NCBI GenBank assembly: GCA_017849435.1 | Contig: JAFIGY010000009.1 | Coordinates: 372,001 to 436,000 of the forward strand | From: Chitinophaga niabensis | GTDB lineage: Bacteria; Bacteroidota; Bacteroidia; Chitinophagales; Chitinophagaceae | Length of the DNA stretch: 64,000 nucleotides | Reading direction: 5' to 3' | In this document: one piece after another, positions 26,158 through 34,656 of the stretch | Numbering within the stretch: position 1 is the stretch's first letter | How the letters are laid out: the number at the start of each line of letters is the position of its first letter | Translations under genes and position numbers: made by a program | Notes under the pieces: model-generated | Told to the model about the DNA's origin: nothing | Database searches by the model: none | The model's input: the letters and a program-made list of their open reading frames with translations, nothing else

Positions 26158-27000
26158 ATGAGAAAGATCAGATGGATAATAGGGTCGCTATTGATACTAA
26201 CGGCCTGCGAGAAGAAGGTGGACATTACTGTTCCGTATAGTGGTGATAAGATCGTGGTGAACAGTTTCGTGCAGCCGGACAGTACCGTCTATATCCGTGT
26301 TACCCGTTCACAACCGCCCGGGAGTAATGCCTTTCCCGAGGTACCTGACGCCACGGTCTCCCTCACTGCCTCCGGAATCCCGGTGCAAACGCAATGGCAG
26401 GTGATCGGGGGGCGAGGGTATTTCGTTTCCCGAACCCCCGCTGCGAAGGGAATGATGTACCGCATCCAGGTGTCCGCCGCCGGGCTGGATACGGTGTCCG
26501 CCTCCGATACCCTGCCCCGCGCACCTCTCCTGAAAGAAGCGTTTGCCCAGGCCGGAGGCAACAGGGTGAAGTTTGTGCTGAAAGACCTGCCCGGAAAGGA
26601 TTTTTACCGGTTCCGCCTGTATGCCGCCGCTCCGGATAATAAAGAGCTGCCCCTGCGGCGGGAGTTGTTCCGCTTCGATCCTTCCTACAATAACAGCTTC
26701 ACGGATGTGGCGACCGAAAATTTCCTGGAAACCGCGCTTGTCAGCGATGAGCGGTTCGATGGCCGGGAGATCACCATCGTGATGCAAACGCAGGACGTGA
26801 ATATGAAAGACGAACATCTCATCCTGGAAGTCACAAGTCTTACCAACGCCTCCTGGCAATATCTCAAAACCCTCGAGCTCCAGACCGCCAACAAAGGTAA
26901 CGCGCTCGTAGACCTGAGCCGTGTGTACACCAATGTGGTAAAGGGTTACGGCATCCTCGGCGGAGTGAATGCCGCCAATCTTTACATACAGATAAAATAA
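26158..27000 (+). CDS. DUF4249 outer-membrane lipoprotein
   Basis: The 280-residue protein starts with a lipoprotein signal, LLILTACEKK, with Cys at about residue 17. The rest is a beta-rich extracellular or periplasmic domain: VDITVPYSGDKIVVNSFVQP, VYIRVTRSQPPGS, PDATVSLTASG, FYRFRLYAAAP and LEVTSLTNASWQYLKTLELQ. This matches DUF4249 proteins, which are nearly always paired with a TonB receptor in Bacteroidota and probably sit on it as an accessory subunit. The gene begins one base after the receptor stop, so expression is surely linked. The DUF4249 function is not established. Confidence 0.85.
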   Translation: MRKIRWIIGSLLILTACEKKVDITVPYSGDKIVVNSFVQPDSTVYIRVTRSQPPGSNAFPEVPDATVSLTASGIPVQTQWQVIGGRGYFVSRTPAAKGMMYRIQVSAAGLDTVSASDTLPRAPLLKEAFAQAGGNRVKFVLKDLPGKDFYRFRLYAAAPDNKELPLRRELFRFDPSYNNSFTDVATENFLETALVSDERFDGREITIVMQTQDVNMKDEHLILEVTSLTNASWQYLKTLELQTANKGNALVDLSRVYTNVVKGYGILGGVNAANLYIQIK

Positions 27001-27013
27001 GCGCCAAATTCCT

Positions 27014-27021
27014 TAAATTTG
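27014..27021 (+). promoter_or_regulatory. -7 box (TAAATTTG) of the thiolase gene
   Basis: It lies 25 bp before the thiolase ATG, in the 46-bp gap after the DUF4249 gene. It suggests that the thiolase is transcribed separately from the signalling cassette. Confidence 0.4.
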
Positions 27022-27046
27022 GTCAACACCAAACAAAGGATGGATC

Positions 27047-28225
27047 ATGCAGGAAGCATATATCGTGGCGGGGTTCAGAACTGCCGTCACCAAGTCGAAG
27101 AAGGGAGGTTTCCGCTTTTACAGGCCCGATGACCTCGCAGTGGACGTGATCACAGGATTGCTGCAATCAATACCGCAGCTGGACCCGCGCCGGGTGGATG
27201 ATCTGATCGTTGGAAATGCCGTGCCGGAAGCCGAACAGGGCTTGCAGATCGGCCGGATGATCTCCGTACGTGCGCTGGGGATCGAAGTGCCGGGGATGAC
27301 CGTGAACCGGTATTGCGCATCCGGCCTTGAAACTATTGCTATCGCTACTGCCAAGATACGGACCGGACAGGCGGACTGTATCATAGCCGGCGGAACGGAA
27401 AGCATGAGCCTCGTGCCTACCGTCGGCTGGAAAACAGTGCCCGCTTACAGTGTAGCCTCCACCACGCCTGATTATTACCTCAGCATGGGCCTCACCGCAG
27501 AGGCGGTGGCGAAGGAGTATTCCGTTAGCCGGGAAGATCAGGATCAGTTCTCGCTGCGCTCCCATCAGAGAGCACTCGAAGCCATCCGGAACGGGTATTT
27601 CAAACCGGGTATCCTCCCCATCCAGGTAGAAGAAGTTTATCTCAACGAAAAAGGCAGGAAGCAAACCCGCACCTTTACGGTGGATACGGACGAAGGTCCG
27701 CGTGCAGATACATCCATAGAGGCATTGGGAAAACTGAAGCCCGTATTTGCCGCAGGAGGAAGTGTTACCGCTGGTAACTCCTCTCAAACCAGTGACGGCG
27801 CTGCATTTGTAGTGGTGATGAGCGAGGCCATGGTGAAGGAGCTGAACCTTCAACCAGTCGGTCGCCTCGTAGCCTGCGCTGCTGCGGGAGTGCATCCCCG
27901 TATCATGGGCATCGGTCCCGTTGCCGCTGTGCCTAAAGCCCTGAAGCTGGCCGGTAAAACATTGCAGAACATCGACCTGATCGAGCTCAACGAAGCCTTC
28001 GCTTCCCAGTCCCTGGCCGTGATCCGCCAGCTGAATATGGACCCGGAAACCGTGAATATCAACGGAGGGGCCATCGCGTTAGGGCATCCGCTTGGGTGCA
28101 CGGGCGCCAAACTCACCATCCAGCTGCTCAACGACATGCACCGGCTAAAAAAGAAGTACGGCATCGTAACCGCGTGTGTCGGCGGCGGACAGGGTATTGC
28201 AGGCGTCATTGAAAACCTGGCGTGA
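27047..28225 (+). CDS. Acetyl-CoA C-acyltransferase (thiolase)
   Basis: The enzyme cleaves 3-ketoacyl-CoA with CoA in fatty acid oxidation, or condenses two acetyl-CoA. At 392 residues it has the full thiolase build: nucleophile Cys90 in VNRYCASGLETIAIA, the loop ECGGTESM-like segment here reading IAGGTESMSLVP, NEAFASQSLAVIR, the general-base His in GGAIALGHPLGCTGAKL, and the second Cys in TACVGGGQGIAGV. FadA-like degradative activity is more likely than biosynthetic, given the long N-terminal segment and the sequence around NEAF, but I cannot separate them with certainty. No fadB partner lies alongside. A terminator follows. Confidence 0.92.
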   Translation: MQEAYIVAGFRTAVTKSKKGGFRFYRPDDLAVDVITGLLQSIPQLDPRRVDDLIVGNAVPEAEQGLQIGRMISVRALGIEVPGMTVNRYCASGLETIAIATAKIRTGQADCIIAGGTESMSLVPTVGWKTVPAYSVASTTPDYYLSMGLTAEAVAKEYSVSREDQDQFSLRSHQRALEAIRNGYFKPGILPIQVEEVYLNEKGRKQTRTFTVDTDEGPRADTSIEALGKLKPVFAAGGSVTAGNSSQTSDGAAFVVVMSEAMVKELNLQPVGRLVACAAAGVHPRIMGIGPVAAVPKALKLAGKTLQNIDLIELNEAFASQSLAVIRQLNMDPETVNINGGAIALGHPLGCTGAKLTIQLLNDMHRLKKKYGIVTACVGGGQGIAGVIENLA

Positions 28226-28263
28226 CAGGTAATATTTTAGTTATCAGCTTGCTCCCAATATTC

Positions 28264-28300
28264 AGCCGCCGTTGTGTCACTCACTTCGGCGGCTTTTTCT
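28264..28300 (+). terminator. Intrinsic terminator after the thiolase gene
   Basis: An 8-bp stem (AGCCGCCG and complement) with a 15-nt loop runs into TTTTTCTTT. Confidence 0.8.
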
Positions 28301-28434
28301 TTACTCGATTCATATAAAATAATATAAATGAATTAAACTTTTTGCTAATTTGCTACAGGAAAACCGGCTATGGCTTCGTGTAGCCGTGCTCTTCCTGATT
28401 TTCATATTTATTGAACGTCTCAACCGTATCTCAG

Positions 28435-30090
28435 ATGGACCGTAGAGAATTTTTTGCATTAGCCCCTTCCCGCAAAAAGACGGTGAAAGTGAACGTTGCC
28501 AGAACCGATACCGGCCTGAATCCTTATACAGGTACCTGGGGAACCGCGCAAGTAGTGCATTTGCTGAAGAGAACCATGTTTGGCGCTGTTCCGGCGGATG
28601 TAAGGCATTTTGAAGGTATGACGATGGATGCAGCAGTGGAAGAACTGTTACAGACCAATGTAAACATACCTGCTCCCCCGGTGAACAATTATAACACCGG
28701 CGGCTATACGGATCCCACCGGCGTTGCCCCGGGGGCGCCGTGGGTAACGGCCCCCGAAGGAGACAATATGCTTGACGACAAGCGGCGCTTCTCTTATAAA
28801 GCCTGGTGGACAGGTGTAATGCTCAACCAGGAACGGAACATGCATGAGAAACTTGTGCTTTTCTGGCATAATCATTTCGCAACAGAAACATACACCATCA
28901 AGGATGCGCGTTTCATGTACGCACATAATGTGATGCTGCGCCAGAACGCCATGGGCAACTTCAAAGCCCTCACCAAGGCTGTGACCCTGGATCCCGGTAT
29001 GCTCGTATATCTCAATGGTTACCTGAATGAAAAGACCGCTGCGGATGAGAACTATGCCCGGGAGCTGATGGAGCTCTTCACCTGCGGGAAAGGACCGGAT
29101 TCCCAATACACGGAGCTGGACGTACGTGCCGCTGCGCGCGTGCTTACGGGGTACAGAGTGGATAAAGTGAACATCAAATCTTACTTCGATCCCACAAAGC
29201 ACGATATCAACAACAAGCAATTCTCCAGCTGGTTCTCCAATAAAGTGATCACCGGTAAAACCGGCGATATGGGTACTACGGAGCTGGATGATCTGCTGAA
29301 TATCATTTTCCTGCAACAGGAAGTGGCAAAATTCATCTGCCGTAAATTCTACCAGTTCTTCATTTATTACGAAATAGACGCCGCCACGGAAGCCAACGTG
29401 ATCACTCCGCTGGCAGACGTTTTCCGGAGCAATAACTATGAGGTCAAAGCCTTGCTGCGGGCGTTGTTTAAAAGCGAGCATTTTTACGACCCCCTCAACA
29501 TGTCGTGCCTCATCAAAAGCCCGGTGGACTTCACCGTAGGCCTGTGCCGCGAGTATGGCGTACAATTCGCGCCGGCATCTGACTATGCCAAGGCATACGC
29601 CCAATGGAGGGCTTTACAGGCAGCCGCCAGTTCACAGCAACAAAATATCGGCGATCCGCCGAGTGTTTCCGGATGGGATGCCTATCATCTCGCGCCGCAG
29701 TTCCACGAGCTGTGGATCAATACCGATACCCTGCCCAAACGCAACATGCTCACGGATCTGATGATCAGCACCGGGTATACCTACGGCGGAGCAACGCTCA
29801 GCATAGATGCCATCGCTTTTGCGGATCGCCTTCCTAATCCTTCGGACCCCATCGCACTGATCAGGGATTCACTGGCCATCCTCTACCGTATGGATGTTTC
29901 GGATGCCACCAAAACTTTCCTGAAAGACAAGATACTCTTACAGGGCCAGCAACAGGATTACTACTGGACAACCGCCTGGAATGCCTACAAAGCAGATACA
30001 ACCAATGCGATGAACAAGAACACTGTGCTGAAGCTGCTGAATCCGCTGTACAAATACATCATGAATCTTTCTGAATATCATTTAGCCTGA
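28435..30090 (+). CDS. DUF1800 family protein
   Basis: Starting at the ATG at 28435 (MDRREFFALAPSRKKTVKVN) the protein has 551 residues; a TTG eight codons upstream is unlikely. DUF1800 hallmarks are VVHLLKRTMFGAVPADVRHF near the N-terminus, MHEKLVLFWHNHFATET, DENYARELMELFTCG, VRAAARVLTGY and IGDPPSVSGWDAY. The family is widespread and almost always encoded just before a DUF1501 protein, as here with a 23-bp gap. The biochemical role is unknown. The MDRREFF opening resembles the start of a twin-arginine signal, but no clear hydrophobic stretch follows, so export cannot be decided from this sequence. Confidence 0.88.
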   Translation: MDRREFFALAPSRKKTVKVNVARTDTGLNPYTGTWGTAQVVHLLKRTMFGAVPADVRHFEGMTMDAAVEELLQTNVNIPAPPVNNYNTGGYTDPTGVAPGAPWVTAPEGDNMLDDKRRFSYKAWWTGVMLNQERNMHEKLVLFWHNHFATETYTIKDARFMYAHNVMLRQNAMGNFKALTKAVTLDPGMLVYLNGYLNEKTAADENYARELMELFTCGKGPDSQYTELDVRAAARVLTGYRVDKVNIKSYFDPTKHDINNKQFSSWFSNKVITGKTGDMGTTELDDLLNIIFLQQEVAKFICRKFYQFFIYYEIDAATEANVITPLADVFRSNNYEVKALLRALFKSEHFYDPLNMSCLIKSPVDFTVGLCREYGVQFAPASDYAKAYAQWRALQAAASSQQQNIGDPPSVSGWDAYHLAPQFHELWINTDTLPKRNMLTDLMISTGYTYGGATLSIDAIAFADRLPNPSDPIALIRDSLAILYRMDVSDATKTFLKDKILLQGQQQDYYWTTAWNAYKADTTNAMNKNTVLKLLNPLYKYIMNLSEYHLA

Positions 30091-30113
30091 TCATTGCTGA
30101 AAACCTAACCAAG

Positions 30114-31694
30114 ATGAAACGTAGAGATTTCCTCAAATTCACCGCTCCCGCAGCCATCCTGCCATCGTTCATCAATGGCTTTTCCATCCAGGCTTTCGGG
30201 TCGTCTCCCTTGCTGGCAGCACTGGAAGGCGCTGCAACGGATAATGATCACGTGCTGGTGATGATCCAGCTGGTTGGCGGTAATGACGGACTGAACATGG
30301 TAATCCCGCTGGATCAGTACGGTAAGTACCAGGCTGCCCGCACCAATATCGCGATACCGGAAGGGAAAGTGTTGCGGCTGGCGGGACAAACCAAAACAGG
30401 TATCCATCCTTCCATGACGGGCATTCAGCAATTATATAACGATGGACACGTAGCGCTGATCCACAGCGTAGGGTATCCCTCTCCCAACTTCTCACATTTC
30501 CGCGCCACCGATATCTGGCTCACCGGCTCCGATGCCAATCAGGTACTGGCTACCGGGTGGACGGGGCGCTATCTGAACTACGATTATCCCAATTATCCCG
30601 TGGGCTATCCCAATGCGGATATGCCGGATCCGCTGGCTATCCAGATCGGTTCCATTGTATCGCCCGCTTTCCAGGGGCCTGCCGTGAATATGGGAATGGC
30701 CGTGACCAGCGCCACCAGCTTCTATAACCTGCTCGATGGCGTGGAAGATCCCGTGCCGAATACCAAGGCCGGCAAGGAACTCAAATACATCCGGCTCATT
30801 CAGCAACAGACCAATAAATTCGCGGATTCCATCAAAGCCGCTGCGGCAAGGGTGCCTAACCAGGGCGCTTATCCTGCCAATAACCACCTCGCGGATCAAT
30901 TGAAGATCGTAGCGCGACTGGTGGCAGGCGGATTAAAAACGCGTGTATACATGGTGAGCATGGGCGGGTTTGATACACATGCCAGCCAGGTGAATGCCGG
31001 TGATACCACCACCGGGGAACATGCGGACCTGCTGGAGAAAGTATCCTCGGCCATCAAAGCCTTTGTGGACGACCTGAAAGGACTGAAGAAATCGCAACGC
31101 GTAGTAGGGATGACCTTCTCCGAGTTCGGCCGCCGCATCAAATCCAATGGCAGCACAGGCACCGACCATGGCGCTGCCGCTCCCATGATCGTATTCGGAG
31201 ATTACGTGAACCAGCAGGTATTGGGTAATACGCCCACCCTGCCGGACAACGCGACCGTTGCAGATAACGTCCCGATGCAGTACGATTTTCGTTCCGTATA
31301 TGCGTCCCTGTTAGAGCAGTGGTTCTGTGTGAAGAATGCAGACCTTAATTCCATCCTGCTGAACAACTACCAGAGCCTGCCGCTCGTGAACGGCCTGGCT
31401 TGCGGCGTGGTGACCAATCTGCCGGATATCAACAACGAGAATACGCTCATCACCAACTATCCCAACCCCTTCTCTTCCAAAACCGTTATCACCTACAAAA
31501 CCCGCGGAGGACATACACTGCTCCAGGTGTTCGATACCATGGGCCGCCTGATCCGGTCGCTCGTGGATAAAGACCATGCGGCGGGTACTTATACCGTTAC
31601 CTTTGACGGGGAGGCGCTGCCCAATGGTGTTTATTACGCCCGCCTCCAGAACGGCGTTACGCAGCAGGTGAGAACGATGATGAAGGTCCGTTAA
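30114..31694 (+). CDS. DUF1501 family protein with Tat-like signal and type IX sorting tail
   Basis: The 526-residue protein begins MKRRDFLKFTAPAAILP, a twin-arginine-type signal. A DUF1501 (sulfatase-like fold) domain follows, with VLVMIQLVGGNDGLNMVIPL, SYPSPNFSHFRATDIW-like text (GYPSPNFSHFRATDIW), MGGFDTHASQVN and MTFSEFGRRIKSNGSTGTDH. The last 80 residues form a type A sorting domain of the type IX secretion system: ITNYPNPFSSKTVITYKT, VFDTMGRLIRSL and LPNGVYYARLQNG. A Tat signal with a T9SS tail implies passage through both membranes to the surface or outside. It pairs with the DUF1800 gene 23 bp upstream. Activity unknown. Confidence 0.9.
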   Translation: MKRRDFLKFTAPAAILPSFINGFSIQAFGSSPLLAALEGAATDNDHVLVMIQLVGGNDGLNMVIPLDQYGKYQAARTNIAIPEGKVLRLAGQTKTGIHPSMTGIQQLYNDGHVALIHSVGYPSPNFSHFRATDIWLTGSDANQVLATGWTGRYLNYDYPNYPVGYPNADMPDPLAIQIGSIVSPAFQGPAVNMGMAVTSATSFYNLLDGVEDPVPNTKAGKELKYIRLIQQQTNKFADSIKAAAARVPNQGAYPANNHLADQLKIVARLVAGGLKTRVYMVSMGGFDTHASQVNAGDTTTGEHADLLEKVSSAIKAFVDDLKGLKKSQRVVGMTFSEFGRRIKSNGSTGTDHGAAAPMIVFGDYVNQQVLGNTPTLPDNATVADNVPMQYDFRSVYASLLEQWFCVKNADLNSILLNNYQSLPLVNGLACGVVTNLPDINNENTLITNYPNPFSSKTVITYKTRGGHTLLQVFDTMGRLIRSLVDKDHAAGTYTVTFDGEALPNGVYYARLQNGVTQQVRTMMKVR

Positions 31695-31715
31695 GAGCCC
31701 GGGATATTAATAGTG

Positions 31716-31732
31716 CTGCAACATTGTTGCAA
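31716..31732 (+). promoter_or_regulatory. Nur/Zur-like palindromic operator
   Basis: The sequence holds a perfect 7-1-7 inverted repeat, TGCAACA-T-TGTTGCA (31717-31731). Read as cTGCAA-N5-TTGCAA (31716-31732), it is one base from the actinobacterial Nur box tTGCaa-N5-ttGCAA of the Fur superfamily. It covers the -33 TTG (31727-31729) of the next promoter, the position expected for a repressor site. Confidence 0.55.
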
Positions 31733-31755
31733 ATAGTCGTTTTTTGCTACCTTTG
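31727..31755 (+). promoter_or_regulatory. Promoter of the His/Cys-rich protein and TonB receptor genes
   Basis: TTG at 31727-31729 and TACCTTTG at 31748-31755 are separated by 18 bp. The box ends 4 nt before the GTG at 31760. Confidence 0.6.
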
Positions 31756-31759
31756 TTCC

Positions 31760-32092
31760 GTGTATAGGAAGTATCTGCATAAAATACTAGCGGTCATCCT
31801 CCTGGGAGTATTTGCCATCAATACGGCCCCGAGGGAATTTATACACGAATTTGCAGGCCACCATGATACCGACGATGCCGTCTATTACCACGACGGGCCT
31901 ATTGTTTCCACGCAACACCGTCACTGCGATTTCCTGCAGATAGCCATCGAACCATACGATATATTTGTTACTGCATATATAGCCCCCGTTCAGCAATTGA
32001 GCTGGGTGTTTTATCCCCTTCCCCTCACAGTGCTCGCCACGGCAGCCTGTTATAACCTCACGCCCAGGGCGCCTCCTGCAACAGCCGTATGA
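31760..32092 (+). CDS. Small His/Cys-rich membrane-associated protein, unknown
   Basis: The frame contains no ATG; the GTG at 31760 (VYRKYLHKILAVILLGVFAI), 4 nt after a good promoter box, is the most sensible start and gives 110 residues. An N-terminal hydrophobic helix (about 6-20) is followed by a histidine-rich stretch, EFIHEFAGHHDTDDAVYYHD and TQHRHCDFL, with seven His and one Cys within about 40 residues, then a second hydrophobic segment (VFYPLPLTVLATAACY). This looks metal-binding. It lies 92 bp before a TonB receptor gene and behind a Fur/Nur-like palindrome, so a part in zinc or other metal uptake is plausible. I do not recognise the family. Confidence 0.6.
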   Translation: MYRKYLHKILAVILLGVFAINTAPREFIHEFAGHHDTDDAVYYHDGPIVSTQHRHCDFLQIAIEPYDIFVTAYIAPVQQLSWVFYPLPLTVLATAACYNLTPRAPPATAV

Positions 32093-32184
32093 ACCGTCTT
32101 TTATTGTAACGTGAACACAACGAACACGTGTGTTATGATTATTGGCAACAGGCCAATGTTTTATTGATTCTATATTATTCTGAT

Positions 32185-34641
32185 ATGCATTATCTGCGTG
32201 TATTTATACTCGGGCTTTGGAGCGCTATGCTGCTCGTTCTGCCCGCTGCTCAGGCAAGCGCCCATCCGGCGGATGGCGACTATTCCAACTCATTGTCCGG
32301 TAAGGTAGTGGACAAGGCAACACACACTCCTTTGCCCGGCGCTACCGTATACCTGCCTGACCTCCGCGTGGGAGCGGCGGCGGATGCCCAGGGAAACTAT
32401 GTTATCAACAACCTGCCGAAAGGCAAATATGTGGTGGATGTTCATTATATCGGCTATGCCGCATATACCGCATCTGTCGCTATTTCCGGCACTACTAACC
32501 AGGATTTTGAACTCTCCGAAACACTGATAGAAAAGAATGAAGTAGTGATCACAGGAGCCAGTCTGGTTACCCTGGCCAAAAAAACACCTACGCCTATCAG
32601 CGTTATCCGTCGCGATTACCTGGATCAGAGCATCTCTACCAACATTATTGATGCTATCGCTAAAATACCCGGTGTTACGCAACTGGCCACCGGTCCCGCT
32701 ATTTCAAAGCCATTTATTCGCGGGCTTGGCTATAACCGTGTGGTGGTGGTAGGCGATGGCGTTCGCCAGGAAGGGCAGCAGTGGGGAGATGAGCATGGTA
32801 TTGAAGTGGATGATTATAACGTGAGCCGGATCGAAGTGCTGAAAGGCCCCGCTTCCCTGATCTACGGCTCCGATGCGCTGGCCGGTGTGGTGAACATTGT
32901 ACCGCCTGCCCCGCTGCCGTTGGGCAAAATAAAGGGTAACCTGGAAGGCAACTATCAAACCAATGGCGGGCTGTTCGCCTATCATGCTGATATTGCCGGT
33001 AACAACAACGGGTTCAGCTGGGGGGCATATGTAACACGGAAGCAGGCGCATGACTACGAGAATAAATACGATGGTCATGTATTCAATTCCCGTTTCAACA
33101 ACACCAACTTCGGCGCGAATATCGGTATCAATAAACAATGGGGATATTCTCACCTGAGCTTCACCTCTTTCAATCAGCATCTTGGACTGGTGGAAGGTAA
33201 CCGGGACAGTCATGGTAATTTCCTGAAACAGGTCAATAACAACGGTACGGCAGATAAGGCCCCCGTTACCTCCGATGATAATACATCTTACAGTATGACG
33301 GTACCCAAACAACAGATCAATCACCAGAAGATCGTTTGGGACAACAGTCTGTATCTGCACAACGGCGGCCGCATCGGGCTTACATTAGGTTATCAGCTGA
33401 ACCAGCGCCGGGAATACGGAAATGTGCTGGAACCGAATACCCCCGGCCTTTACCTTTATCTGCAAACATTCAACTATGGATTGAAATATTACCTGCCTGA
33501 AATGAACGGATGGCAAACCACCGTAGGAGTGAATGGTATGCAGCAGACCAATCAGAACAAAGGAGATGATTTCCTGATCCCTGCATATGATCTGTTCGAC
33601 CTCGGTGCATTTGCCGTTACCAGCAAAACGTTCAACAAACTTACGCTCAGCGGCGGCCTGCGTTTCGATAACCGTTCTCTGAAATCCAAACCACTCTTCC
33701 TGGATGCGCAGGGTAAACCCGCTCCCAGTGGTGAAACGAAATTCGAATCGTTCAAGCGGGATTTCAGCAATGTATCCGGCAGCGTAGGACTTAGCTATGA
33801 AGCCAGCAATCGCGTAGTGCTCAAGCTGAATGCCGCGCGTGGGTTCCGTGCACCGAACATCGCTGAACTTTCCGCCAATGGCGTACACGAAGGCACGATC
33901 AAGTATGAATACGGTAACCAGGATCTGAAGCCGGAGATAAGCACGCAGGTGGATGCCGGTATCGACTTCAATACGCAGCACGTATCTATTACTGCCAACG
34001 TATTCTACAATCATATCAACAACTTCATTTTCTCCCGCAAGCTGTTCAATGCCGCCGGAAGGGATTCCATCCCGGCTGAGGATAACCCGGAAGGATTTGC
34101 GGCCTTCAAATACCAGCAGGCCAATGCACATTTGTATGGTGGGGAATTCATGATGGATATTCATCCCCATCCTATCGACTGGTTGCATTTTGAGAATACT
34201 TTTTCTTATGTAAGAGGGGTCGCTGCTAACGCTACCGACTCTACGAAATACCTGCCACGCATTCCTGCTGCCCGCTGGCTGTCTGAATTGAAAGGTAAGT
34301 TCAAGAAGGTAGGCAAAGGTCCATTGCAGAACGCATACGCAGGTGTGCAGATGGATCTGAACTTTGCGCAGAATGATGTTTTCTCCGCGTATGAAACAGA
34401 AACGGCCACTCCCGGTTACACGCTTTTCAATGCCGGTGTGGGCGCTGATTTCATGAACAGGAAGAACAGGAAATTATTTTCCCTGCATTTCATGGTGAAT
34501 AACATTGCAGATGTTGCGTACCAGAATCACCTCAGCAGGTTGAAATATGCTCCTGTGAATGAAGCGACAGGCAGAGCCGGCGTATATAACGTCGGGCGGA
34601 ATTTCAGTGTGAAACTGGCTATACCTATCGATTTCAAATAA
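32185..34641 (+). CDS. TonB-dependent outer-membrane receptor, possibly for metal uptake
   Basis: The ATG at 32185 (MHYLRVFILGLWSAMLLVLP) gives 818 residues with a signal peptide ending near AQASA. A carboxypeptidase-like domain (LSGKVVDKATHTPLPGATVY) precedes the plug (VVITGASLVTLAKKTPTPIS, IPGVTQLATG, FIRGLGYNRVVVVGDGVR, WGDEHGIEVDDYNVSRIEVL, GSDALAGVVNIV) and the barrel, which ends VGRNFSVKLAIPIDFK. There is no STN domain. The GDEHGIEVDDYN segment and a HLYGGEFMMDIHPHPIDWLH stretch resemble those of ZnuD-like zinc and other small-ligand receptors, and the His-rich neighbour and upstream palindrome point the same way. The ligand remains an inference. Confidence 0.9.
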   Translation: MHYLRVFILGLWSAMLLVLPAAQASAHPADGDYSNSLSGKVVDKATHTPLPGATVYLPDLRVGAAADAQGNYVINNLPKGKYVVDVHYIGYAAYTASVAISGTTNQDFELSETLIEKNEVVITGASLVTLAKKTPTPISVIRRDYLDQSISTNIIDAIAKIPGVTQLATGPAISKPFIRGLGYNRVVVVGDGVRQEGQQWGDEHGIEVDDYNVSRIEVLKGPASLIYGSDALAGVVNIVPPAPLPLGKIKGNLEGNYQTNGGLFAYHADIAGNNNGFSWGAYVTRKQAHDYENKYDGHVFNSRFNNTNFGANIGINKQWGYSHLSFTSFNQHLGLVEGNRDSHGNFLKQVNNNGTADKAPVTSDDNTSYSMTVPKQQINHQKIVWDNSLYLHNGGRIGLTLGYQLNQRREYGNVLEPNTPGLYLYLQTFNYGLKYYLPEMNGWQTTVGVNGMQQTNQNKGDDFLIPAYDLFDLGAFAVTSKTFNKLTLSGGLRFDNRSLKSKPLFLDAQGKPAPSGETKFESFKRDFSNVSGSVGLSYEASNRVVLKLNAARGFRAPNIAELSANGVHEGTIKYEYGNQDLKPEISTQVDAGIDFNTQHVSITANVFYNHINNFIFSRKLFNAAGRDSIPAEDNPEGFAAFKYQQANAHLYGGEFMMDIHPHPIDWLHFENTFSYVRGVAANATDSTKYLPRIPAARWLSELKGKFKKVGKGPLQNAYAGVQMDLNFAQNDVFSAYETETATPGYTLFNAGVGADFMNRKNRKLFSLHFMVNNIADVAYQNHLSRLKYAPVNEATGRAGVYNVGRNFSVKLAIPIDFK

Positions 34642-34656
34642 ATAACGCTTAATGGC

